In this document: positions 1 through 5,512 of the stretch, piece by piece
Numbering within the stretch: the stretch's first letter is position 1
Layout of the letters: each line of letters opens with the position of its first letter
Assembly: GCA_003354055.1 (NCBI GenBank)
Contig: PIVQ01000487.1
Location: forward strand, 1 to 5,785
Direction of reading: 5' to 3'
Source: Desulfobacteraceae bacterium
GTDB lineage: Bacteria; Desulfobacterota; Desulfobacteria; Desulfobacterales; Desulfobacteraceae
Length of the DNA: 5,785 nt
The notes under the pieces: generated by a model
The model's database searches: none
What the model was told of the DNA's origin: nothing
What the model saw: only the letters and a program-made list of their open reading frames with translations
Program-made: the position numbers and the translations under genes

Positions 1-2441
1 CGGTTGTCTTTTTCAGACGTGATTTCTTGAATTTTACTCGGCCCTTTGTCCTCATCAATCACAACCGTTGAAAAACGGCCTTGAATCCGGGTGCCCTGGG
101 TAATTGAACGATATACTGTCACGCTTGAATCCGGCTCGTCTTTACCCGCATATTCCTTAAGATAACGCCTTTCATCAACCCATTTGATATTCTCTTCTTC
201 ACACTGATTGATCTGTTTTTCAGCATTCTGGATTTTACGCTTTAACCTGTCCTGACGGTTAAACACGTCCTGCAGTTCTTTCGCAGCCATCTTGGTAATA
301 TCAAAACATTTTTTCAAGCTTCGGGTTAACTGCCCCAATGCTTGGGCATCGCCTCCGTCCTTGATCTCAAAATATTGCTTTTTCAACATTCCGACCTCAT
401 CCTGATAGGCCTCTTGGGTGCTGGCCTTTTCAGCCGCCAGGCTTTCAAATGCAAGATCCTTATTTTGCCAGTCCCGGATCTGCTCCTGAAGCGTCTCTAT
501 GAAATCAAGGGAACGGGACAGGCGGTCCTTATTTTTACGCAGCATGGCCACAAGATGTTTTTCCGTTCCCACCTTTAATAAAACCGGAGAACTTGCGGGT
601 GTGCCGATTTTACCGGCAAGAACCCCTCTTTTCGCACTGATTGTGGACCCGAGGATATGGCCGCCCTCCACATCGCAGCAGCCGCTCAAAAGGATATCGG
701 AATCAATAATCTCCTTTAAGACATGAAAATCGCCAAATCCCAGTATGGTTGAATTGTGTATGAATTTTGCACGGATATTGCCCACGGTTTTAATATTGGC
801 ATCTCTAATACCCGATGATACGTTCAGATCCCCTGTAAGAGAAATGGTAGCCCCCTCTACATCATCTGCGGTCAGGCTGACGCCGGAGACGGTAAACCCG
901 GGTTTTACGGTGCCGTGAACAATAATATTGCCATTAAAATCAATGTTACCTGTTTCAAAATCCACATCTCCGGTTACCACAAATTCAGGATTCACCGTGA
1001 TATTTCCCAGGGGATCCAGATGAGGCTGCCCGTCGATTTCGGCAAACATGGCCAATCCGTCCTCGGACATCTTTGTACCATGGCCGCCTTCAAAAGCCGG
1101 GTCCAGAGGCTCCTCACCAAAAATATCTTCTCCGAGGACATTAATGCCCTTTGTTCCGGATTCAGACGGTTTTTTATCCGCAAGCAAATCCCCTTTTTCA
1201 ACAAAAGGGACATCTCCCCGCTCCCGAAAATCAATGGATCCGTCGTCTCTGACTTCCCCGGGGTTTGTGTATTCGGTTTGAAAGTGATAGGTAATTATTC
1301 CGTCGCGGCTTTGAACCCCAAGTTTCGCCTTTGCCACCACAAGGACATCATCCTTATCAGATTTTATCCACGCCTCAATCCACTTATTTTCCACAACGCC
1401 ATAGGAAACGCCATGGTCTGTCAAAAATGCCAATATCGATTTAGTATCGATAAAAGATGCAGAGGCCAGGCTTTTTTTCTTTTTTATCCATGCCCGGGTC
1501 CCGTTATCTTCAACGACCAGTTCCAGATAATTTTCAATGGTCTTATCCCCGGGATCATCTGAAGCTTCGATATCCAGCGTCGGGGGGACCGGGTCGTCTG
1601 CACTCGTATCCGTTGGGATTTCAGATACCACAAGGCAGGCGGTTTTGATTAAACTGTCCAACAGCTCGGGATGGATAAACCCTGTGGCATCACTTTGGAT
1701 AATTTCACCAACACCCTTGGGGGCCCACCACTCAAGTTCTGCGGACTTGGCAATGGGCTCAACCAGTTCTTTTATCTGCCCGGCCACGGTGGCGAAGAGC
1801 GCCAGAAACGAAGCCGGATCTTTGGCAATTCCCTTTTCTGCCACCAGGGCAGCAAGTGAGAGTCCTAATTGGGTATCCGACTCCCGGGTCACTTTTCTTA
1901 AATGGAACTCCAAACGGGACCGCTTAGATTTTTTTTCATCCAGAAGGAGCCGGGTGGTCTGATCTTTTTTCTTTAAATTCCTGGCCATCAGGAACATCTT
2001 TTTATTATGCCGGGCAATCAGGCTTTTAAATTGAGACTGGCGGATATCCCTCTTGAACTGCTCAAGACAATTTCCAACCTGCTCTACCAGGTTCTCATTG
2101 TCAACAGGATAGGTCATACAGGCATGAATACTTGCGACATTAACAGCTTCGATCAATGCATCCGGTTTATCATAGGGAATCCACAACATGCGCTGGGTAA
2201 GGGGGGAAGCGGATACCACAGAAGCCAAAAGGGTGATCCCATTTGACTTACCGATGCGAAACCCGCTGATAACCAGGGCAAAGGGCGACTTTCCGGGGGA
2301 TTCAAGACGGGCCAAAGCCTTGCCGGGTTCAGACTCGAAAACCACCGCCCACCCGGCACCGGCAAGAACATTCCCGGCGTTTTCAGCGATGGCCCTGTCA
2401 TTCTCAAGGATGAGAACCTTTGGTTTTTTACTCTCCGTCAT
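1..2441 (-). CDS. FapA-family (DUF342) protein with degenerate N-terminal receiver domain, 3' end cut by window
   Basis: Reading leftward from ATG at 2441, the frame stays open for 813 codons to the window edge. Residues about 7-130 have a response-regulator receiver fold, but the phosphoacceptor position is Gly60 (LVISGFRIG), the conserved Thr region reads WIPY, and the Lys before the conserved Pro is Tyr111. Residues about 133-300 are mostly helical and unassigned. Residues about 305-490 resemble the FapA N-terminal domain (GEVRDDGSIDF, then a Gly/Pro-rich stretch). Residues about 490-620 carry the repetitive Gly-rich DUF342 beta-solenoid (ITVNPEFVVTGDVDF, NIIVHGTVKPGF). A long coiled coil covers about 627-755, and a final beta segment (VTVYRSITQGTRIQGRF) suggests only a few tens of residues are missing. 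The start overlaps the upstream receiver gene by 14 bases, implying translational coupling; the Shine-Dalgarno is weak. FapA proteins are cytoplasmic and are linked to polar flagellar assembly in Vibrio; that role here is inference. Confidence 0.88.
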   Translation of the reverse strand, partial: MTESKKPKVLILENDRAIAENAGNVLAGAGWAVVFESEPGKALARLESPGKSPFALVISGFRIGKSNGITLLASVVSASPLTQRMLWIPYDKPDALIEAVNVASIHACMTYPVDNENLVEQVGNCLEQFKRDIRQSQFKSLIARHNKKMFLMARNLKKKDQTTRLLLDEKKSKRSRLEFHLRKVTRESDTQLGLSLAALVAEKGIAKDPASFLALFATVAGQIKELVEPIAKSAELEWWAPKGVGEIIQSDATGFIHPELLDSLIKTACLVVSEIPTDTSADDPVPPTLDIEASDDPGDKTIENYLELVVEDNGTRAWIKKKKSLASASFIDTKSILAFLTDHGVSYGVVENKWIEAWIKSDKDDVLVVAKAKLGVQSRDGIITYHFQTEYTNPGEVRDDGSIDFRERGDVPFVEKGDLLADKKPSESGTKGINVLGEDIFGEEPLDPAFEGGHGTKMSEDGLAMFAEIDGQPHLDPLGNITVNPEFVVTGDVDFETGNIDFNGNIIVHGTVKPGFTVSGVSLTADDVEGATISLTGDLNVSSGIRDANIKTVGNIRAKFIHNSTILGFGDFHVLKEIIDSDILLSGCCDVEGGHILGSTISAKRGVLAGKIGTPASSPVLLKVGTEKHLVAMLRKNKDRLSRSLDFIETLQEQIRDWQNKDLAFESLAAEKASTQEAYQDEVGMLKKQYFEIKDGGDAQALGQLTRSLKKCFDITKMAAKELQDVFNRQDRLKRKIQNAEKQINQCEEENIKWVDERRYLKEYAGKDEPDSSVTVYRSITQGTRIQGRFSTVVIDEDKGPSKIQEITSEKDN

Positions 2442-3168
2442 GGGATTCTGCCAGCCCTGGTTTCGGCATTTGGAACCCACTTCGTTTTGCAATCTCTTCA
2501 AATTGGGTAAATACCTGTTTTATGGAATGGGAATAAAGCTGATCGATTTTTTCTGCCGTTATCCCGCCTTCGTCTGCCAGATGAACATCAGCCAGTTCAA
2601 TAACCTGTCCAGGTGTCAGCCCCACCCTGGCGGCACCTTCCCGGATCCGTGATTCAAGGTGGAAAATCTCAAGATCAATGTCCTTATTGGCCTGGTCTAA
2701 GGATTTCCTGGAGTCGATCAACTCACTGTCCAGTTCATACAACTGCCGATTCAGGTCCTTGGCCTTTTTCAAATCCGCCTTTGCCGCAATCTGGATATCA
2801 TACTGGTTCAATCCGACCCGAATGTCATCCAGAGCATTTCCATCCCCCTTTGCTTTAAAAACATATTGGTGAACCGCACCTTTGTTAACAGAGGATTTAA
2901 TGGTATCCATATCTGAATACCGGGTAAGTAGGAGGCGGACCGTATCAGGAGATAGCGTTTTTACCTGTTCAAGGAAATGCGTTCCGGCCATTCCGGACAG
3001 CCGCTGGTCCGATATGACCAGGGAAAAGGTGGAGGAGTCCGACTGAATGATCTTCAGGGCTGATTCACCATTATCTGAAAGGCAAACCTCCATGGGAATA
3101 GAGGTTAAGTCGGTGTTCAGAAAGCGCATAACCTTGGACTTGTCCCCAACGAGCAGCACCTTATGCAT
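2428..3168 (-). CDS. response-regulator receiver protein with coiled-coil C-terminus, no DNA-binding domain
   Basis: A 246-residue protein. Residues 1-125 form a receiver domain: Asp54 is the likely phosphoacceptor (LVISDQRLSGM), Thr82 (LLLTRYSD) and Lys105 (YVFKAKGD) are in place. The usual acidic pair after beta-1 is reduced to Gly8-Asp9 (VLLVGDK). Residues about 127-183 are a charged, heptad-like helix. The last 60 or so residues (GLTPGQVIELADVHLADEGG, then a second helix) match no output domain I recognise; there is no helix-turn-helix, GGDEF, HD-GYP or AAA motif. I chose ATG 3168 because receiver homology begins there. In-frame GTG codons at 3198 and 3183 are possible. AGGAGGG (3192-3186) lies 17 bases from the ATG, which is long, and only 3 from GTG 3183, so the start is uncertain. 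It is the first gene of an operon with the FapA-like gene and probably acts as its phosphorylation-responsive partner (inference). Confidence 0.9.
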   Translation of the reverse strand: MHKVLLVGDKSKVMRFLNTDLTSIPMEVCLSDNGESALKIIQSDSSTFSLVISDQRLSGMAGTHFLEQVKTLSPDTVRLLLTRYSDMDTIKSSVNKGAVHQYVFKAKGDGNALDDIRVGLNQYDIQIAAKADLKKAKDLNRQLYELDSELIDSRKSLDQANKDIDLEIFHLESRIREGAARVGLTPGQVIELADVHLADEGGITAEKIDQLYSHSIKQVFTQFEEIAKRSGFQMPKPGLAESHDGE

Positions 3169-3218
3169 AGATGTCTTTCCCACAGCCCTCCTATACACTA
3201 AAAATTAAACACAACTAC

Positions 3219-3247
3219 TATATACCATCGGAGAAGCGTCCTTTCAA
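3219..3247 (-). promoter_or_regulatory. candidate sigma70-type promoter of the receiver-FapA operon
   Basis: On the minus strand, TTGAAA (3247-3242, 5 of 6 to consensus) is followed by a 17-base spacer and TATATA (3224-3219); TATAGT two bases further is an alternative -10. A start near 3212 would give a leader of about 44 bases before ATG 3168, containing the AGGAGGG. This is a consensus match by eye, not a mapped start. Confidence 0.45.
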
Positions 3248-3628
3248 CATGCAAGATTTAGGAGTTAAAAGCTCGAAAAGCGAGAGAAGTAAAATCAGTC
3301 AAAATTTAATGCATCCAATGAGATGTATAAATCGTGATTAGATCTAACGTGTATTGCAAGGTTTTAGATTCAACAAAAACATATGGCTGAATGAACATTC
3401 CTTGCCTGCACACCAACATCTTGTGGTAAACTTTGAACAGTTTTTCTTAGAAATGTAAAGATTTGAAGCGTTGCTTTATGCCATCAATGTGCACCCCGGT
3501 ATTGCTCATCTGTCTCATGGATATCATTTGAATACATTAGTACTTTGAACATCCAGATTGATGCAAGAATCCTTGACTCTCGTACGCTAAGCTTATCTAT
3601 GTACTTGACGTAACAAAATCATAATTGA

Positions 3629-3646
3629 CCTTTGACAGGTCAAAGG
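3629..3646. promoter_or_regulatory. 18-base palindrome, candidate operator
   Basis: CCTTTGACAGGTCAAAGG has perfect 8-base arms (3629-3636 and 3639-3646) around a 2-base centre. A second, offset pairing TGACCT (3626-3631) with AGGTCA (3637-3642) is nested in it. It lies between a candidate -35 TTGACC (3625-3630) and a candidate -10 TATTCT (3648-3653), spaced by 17 bases, and ends 15 bases before ATG 3662. That is a typical position for a repressor site. The regulator is unknown and no regulator gene is adjacent on this strand. Confidence 0.45.
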
Positions 3647-3661
3647 ATATTCTCCACAAAT

Positions 3662-3970
3662 ATGACAAAAATCACACCAATAAATTCCGGCAACCCATTA
3701 ATTGGAATCTGGAAAGCTAATGATGGATTCCCTGGTATATTTGTTACAATAAAAACTGGCTATAAAGGTTTTCAAGTCACTGCTGTTGATGATTCCGATG
3801 GTGAAAGACCCGAAGTTTATGATCTTAAATATGCAGAAGATATCCTCTCTTTTAATCTATACTTCAACTCAAATGGTCGGTTGATAAAATATCGTTTTCA
3901 GTCATTGTCGAATGATCGTGTAGATGTGACTTTCACATATTCAGAGCAGGAAACTTGGGAGAAAATTTGA
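3662..3970 (+). CDS. small beta-rich hypothetical protein
   Basis: A 102-residue protein of unknown function. It starts NPLIGIWKANDGFPGIFVTI and continues in short alternating hydrophobic strands (GFQVTAVDDSDGERPEVYDL, ILSFNLYF, LIKYRFQSL, VDVTFTYSEQETWEK). This pattern, with an early G-x-W and a late T-F-T-Y, suggests a small cytosolic beta-barrel or lipocalin-like fold; that is inference from pattern only. There is no signal peptide, membrane segment or cysteine. I chose ATG 3662; the same frame extends to TTG 3632, which lies inside the palindrome. AAAGGA (3643-3647 region) lies about 14 bases before the ATG, so initiation is not well supported. If the predicted -10 at 3648-3653 is used, the transcript would be almost leaderless. 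It is followed by 260 non-coding bases, so it is probably transcribed alone. Confidence 0.7.
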   Translation: MTKITPINSGNPLIGIWKANDGFPGIFVTIKTGYKGFQVTAVDDSDGERPEVYDLKYAEDILSFNLYFNSNGRLIKYRFQSLSNDRVDVTFTYSEQETWEKI

Positions 3971-4138
3971 ACATAGCCCTACGTTTTTTCTGAGATTCCA
4001 AGAATACTCTATGGGCAAAAATATACATTAATCGACTTCCCTTTCGAAGATCCTCTAGGGTAAAGAGAATATAAAAAGTTGATTTTTGAATCGAAGTTGG
4101 ATCGCCTCGGATCTCTCCCGCCTTCAGGCTAAACTAAA

Positions 4139-4199
4139 CTATGTAATAAGTTTACACTTGCATTTTCAAGCCGGTGATGATTTTCTCCAATCATGTTGA
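4139..4199 (+). repeat. 61-base direct repeat, copy 1
   Basis: It begins CTATGTAATAAGTTTAC and ends GTTGA. It matches 4633-4693 at 56 of 61 positions without gaps. This copy contains a small hairpin, ATGATT (4177-4182) with AATCAT (4189-4194), and its left end overlaps an inverted repeat TAAACT/AGTTTA (4135-4154). It lies 34 bases upstream of ATG 4234. Function unknown: leader, recombination site remnant or small dispersed repeat are all possible. Confidence 0.85.
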
Positions 4200-4233
4200 A
4201 TGTTGATATTGATACAAAAGGTATTCGATAATA

Positions 4234-4539
4234 ATGACCAAATACGACATTACTAAATACGATCTAAAAGAATTGAAAGAGGCTTTCAACAATATAGATG
4301 ATGTTAAATATCCTGAAAGAGCCGCTAAATTGTATCTTCAAATACAAAAATATGAGAAAAAAGAGAATAGCCTACGAGTAAGCAAGCCAAATAATTTGTT
4401 CTTCAAGTTTAATTCATTCTTATTTAGTATCTTTGATTCTCTGAATCACCGTAATTGGATAGAATTTAAAGAAGAGGAATTCAAGAATAAAAAGAGCCGA
4501 GTATCAAAACTCATTTCGGAAAAAGAATCATCAATTTAG
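4234..4539 (+). CDS. small charged helical hypothetical protein
   Basis: A 101-residue AT-rich gene of unknown function. The N-terminus begins with a near-duplicate TKYDITKYD, then LKELKEAFNNIDDVKYPERAAKLYLQIQKYEKKE. From memory, the pattern of a helix ending in I-D followed by K/R-Y-P-E-R and a second helix recurs at the N-terminus of assorted bacterial hypothetical proteins, often joined to membrane or PH-like domains. Here no such partner follows. Residues about 52-72 are aromatic and hydrophobic (NLFFKFNSFLFSIFDSL), more like a buried or amphipathic helix than a clear membrane span. The C-terminus is a Lys/Glu-rich helix. AAAAGG (4216-4221) lies 12 bases before the ATG, a slightly long but usable ribosome binding site. 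A 61-base repeat lies just upstream. It may be a shortened form of a longer family member; no function can be assigned. Confidence 0.65.
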   Translation: MTKYDITKYDLKELKEAFNNIDDVKYPERAAKLYLQIQKYEKKENSLRVSKPNNLFFKFNSFLFSIFDSLNHRNWIEFKEEEFKNKKSRVSKLISEKESSI

Positions 4540-4560
4540 GACAAGAACTGCAATGGAGTT

Positions 4561-4598
4561 TAAAGAGCGGTTCCCCTTCCTCTTGTTTCACCTCTTTA
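4561..4598 (+). other. inverted repeat after the helical-protein gene
   Basis: TAAAGAG (4561-4567) pairs with CTCTTTA (4592-4598) across a 24-base loop. There is no T-run after it, so it is not a standard intrinsic terminator. It could limit 3' decay of the transcript or be chance in AT-rich DNA. Confidence 0.25.
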
Positions 4599-4632
4599 CA
4601 ATAGCAGTAATCAAAATAATAAATAAAGTAAT

Positions 4633-4693
4633 CTATGTAATAAGTTTACTCTTGCATTTTCAAGCAGGTAATGATTTTCTCCAATTAAGTTGA
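4633..4693 (+). repeat. 61-base direct repeat, copy 2
   Basis: Same element as 4139-4199, offset by 494 bases, with five substitutions. The hairpin seen in copy 1 is largely lost because AATCAT has become AATTAA. It lies 125 bases upstream of the TPR gene start and 110 bases before the putative cassette boundary at 4803. Confidence 0.85.
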
Positions 4694-4807
4694 TTTCGGT
4701 TTTACTCCAACTCGTTTGTATTGGTTGGATATCATTAAAATTTTCAAGATATGCGGTTGGTCGTCGGATAATAAGAGAATAGACGGAACCGCTCATCATA
4801 TTGTTAT

Positions 4808-4811
4808 GAGG
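4808..4811 (+). promoter_or_regulatory. ribosome binding site of the TPR gene, inside the cassette boundary
   Basis: GAGG at 4808-4811 lies 6 bases before ATG 4818 and is the best Shine-Dalgarno in the plus-strand region. It decides the start against the in-frame ATGs at 4716 and 4806. It forms part of the 10-base boundary sequence GTTATGAGGC, so the same bases may serve recombination and translation. Confidence 0.55.
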
Positions 4812-4817
4812 CAAAAT

Positions 4818-5363
4818 ATGAAAAAACACATCTGTTTTATTAGCACTATGGCAATCGCTTTTTTCATTTTCAGCAGTGTTAACGCCAAGGATATTAAACC
4901 ATATGCAAAAGATGCTGTTAATAAAGGCTGGGCATATTTCAACAAAGGAGATTTGGACACTGCTTTTAAACGCTTTCATCAAGCCACCATTATAGATCCC
5001 AATTTTGCTCCCGGATATTTTGGGAAAGCCTATGTTTATAGTCTGCAAGACAAACTCGACCTCGCAATAGAAAACTACAGAAAAACCATAGCATTAGCAG
5101 ACCCACCATTTACGCATGCTTATGGAAATCTTGGGTTGGCTCTTCTAATGAAAGGAGAACAAGTAGAGGGACATCAAATGTTATTGAAAGCTCTTGAAAT
5201 AGACCCTAATAATGGAGATGCACTTCTAAACATTGCCCAGTCTTATTGTGAAAGAGGTGAAAGCAAAAAAGCTTGGGAACATCTTAAAAAAGTCAAAAAC
5301 CAAAATATTGAAATTCCTCCTGAAATGCTAAATGAAATGAGAATTACTTGTCCAGACAATTAA
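4818..5363 (+). CDS. exported tetratricopeptide-repeat protein
   Basis: A 181-residue protein. Residues 1-23 are a Sec signal peptide: Lys2-Lys3, a hydrophobic core ICFISTMAIAFFIFSS, and a V-N-A cleavage site before Lys24. There is no lipobox, so a soluble periplasmic product is expected. Residues about 30-167 hold four TPR units: about 30-63 (GWAYFNKGDLDTAFKRFHQA..IDPN), 64-97 (GKAYVYSLQDKLDLAIENYRK), 100-133 (GNLGLALLMKGEQVEGHQMLLKALEIDPN) and 134-167 (NIAQSYCERGESKKAWEHLKK). TPRs bind other proteins; the partner is unknown. Two mature cysteines (144 and 178) could form a disulphide. The frame runs back to ATG 4716, but that extension would bury the signal peptide and lacks a good ribosome site, so ATG 4818 with GAGG is preferred. 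The gene is AT-rich, stands alone, and is tightly enclosed by the complementary 10-mers of a putative integron cassette. It may lack its own promoter. Confidence 0.85.
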   Translation: MKKHICFISTMAIAFFIFSSVNAKDIKPYAKDAVNKGWAYFNKGDLDTAFKRFHQATIIDPNFAPGYFGKAYVYSLQDKLDLAIENYRKTIALADPPFTHAYGNLGLALLMKGEQVEGHQMLLKALEIDPNNGDALLNIAQSYCERGESKKAWEHLKKVKNQNIEIPPEMLNEMRITCPDN

Positions 5364-5380
5364 AACATAAGGTTTGTCCT

Positions 5381-5510
5381 GCCTCATAACCCAGCGCTGC
5401 ACCGGACCGCAAGGGGCGGCCTCTTTAAAAGTTGAACAATTTTTGGATCGGTGGTGCTTACAACTCGTTTTACTGGAAACCCTTGCGGACCGTGAGCGTC
5501 ACCTTTACAG
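5381..5510 (+). repeat. attC-like recombination site (imperfect long palindrome)
   Basis: The left part reads GCCTCATAAC CCAG CGCTGCACCGG. Arms 5395-5415 and 5480-5498 pair over 18 base pairs, including nine in a row (CCGCAAGGG 5407-5415 with CCCTTGCGG 5480-5488), with one A-A mismatch (5406/5489) and two bulged bases on the left arm (Gly-like extras: G5399 and one C of 5402-5403). A 64-base, AT-richer loop separates them. Integron attC sites have this design: left core, paired boxes with extrahelical bases on one arm, and a variable terminal loop. After the right box (GTGAGCG) the expected GTTRRRY is absent; the sequence is TCACCTTTACAG. There is no T-run, so it is not an ordinary terminator, although it would stop 3' exonucleases. 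Confidence 0.6.
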
Positions 5511-5512
5511 TC

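Larger units (their letters stand above)
3199..3661. other. intergenic gap without a convincing gene
   Basis: About 460 bases separate the divergent minus-strand operon from the plus-strand genes. The left end holds the candidate operon promoter and the right end the palindrome before the next gene. Between them all six frames are broken into short pieces, the longest only a few tens of codons, and none looks like a protein I know. A weak nested inverted repeat (GCAAGG 3356-3361 with CCTTGC 3400-3405, ATTCA 3368-3372 with TGAAT 3388-3392) is visible but asymmetric. The gap may mark the junction between backbone and accessory DNA. Confidence 0.5.
4803..5510 (+). mobile_element. putative integron-type gene cassette carrying a TPR gene
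   Basis: GTTATGAGGC (4803-4812) at the left is the exact reverse complement of GCCTCATAAC (5381-5390), which opens an attC-like palindrome after the gene. In integron cassettes the first bases of the cassette are complementary to the left core of its own attC, and one promoterless ORF fills nearly all the space between. Here the ORF starts 5 bases after the left 10-mer and ends 17 bases before the right one. Against a clean call: the cores fit the GTTRRRY/RYYYAAC consensus only loosely, no integrase or attI is in the window, and no second clear attC is visible. The right boundary is approximate. An alternative is a small element with 10-base terminal inverted repeats. Confidence 0.5.

Noticed and set aside
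915..1562. 215-codon plus-strand open frame opposite the FapA-like gene
   Set aside because: It is antisense to clear DUF342 coding sequence, and its translation has no domain-like pattern or ribosome site. The other plus-strand frames in 342-2652 and 2613-2872, and the minus-strand frames at 992-1234 and 2153-2407, are shadows for the same reason.
3480..3610. Short minus-strand frames in the gap as a broken gene
   Set aside because: Pieces of about 26 to 44 codons exist in two frames, but I recognise no protein family in them and see no start with a ribosome site.
3992..4009. Hairpin GAGATTC-CAA-GAATACTC as a terminator for the beta-rich protein gene
   Set aside because: The stem is short and AT-rich with a bulge, and no T-run follows on the plus strand; the T-run lies before it, so it fits neither orientation as an intrinsic terminator.
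3368..4201. ATTCAAC (3368-3374) and GTTGAAT (4195-4201) as a second pair of cassette cores
   Set aside because: Both match RYYYAAC/GTTRRRY, but the order is wrong for one cassette (left core should follow the gene that GTTGAAT precedes), and there is no attC-like stem next to either. Seven-base matches this loose are expected by chance.
4139..4693. Two-copy CRISPR-like array
   Set aside because: The repeats are 61 bases with five mismatches and enclose a protein gene rather than a short spacer; no cas-like gene is present.
4716..4817. N-terminal extension of the TPR protein from ATG 4716
   Set aside because: It would place 34 residues before a complete signal peptide, and it lacks a Shine-Dalgarno as good as GAGG before 4818.
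4611..5048. 145-codon minus-strand open frame opposite the TPR gene
   Set aside because: The opposite strand encodes an obvious signal peptide and TPRs; this frame is a shadow that also crosses the 61-base repeat.
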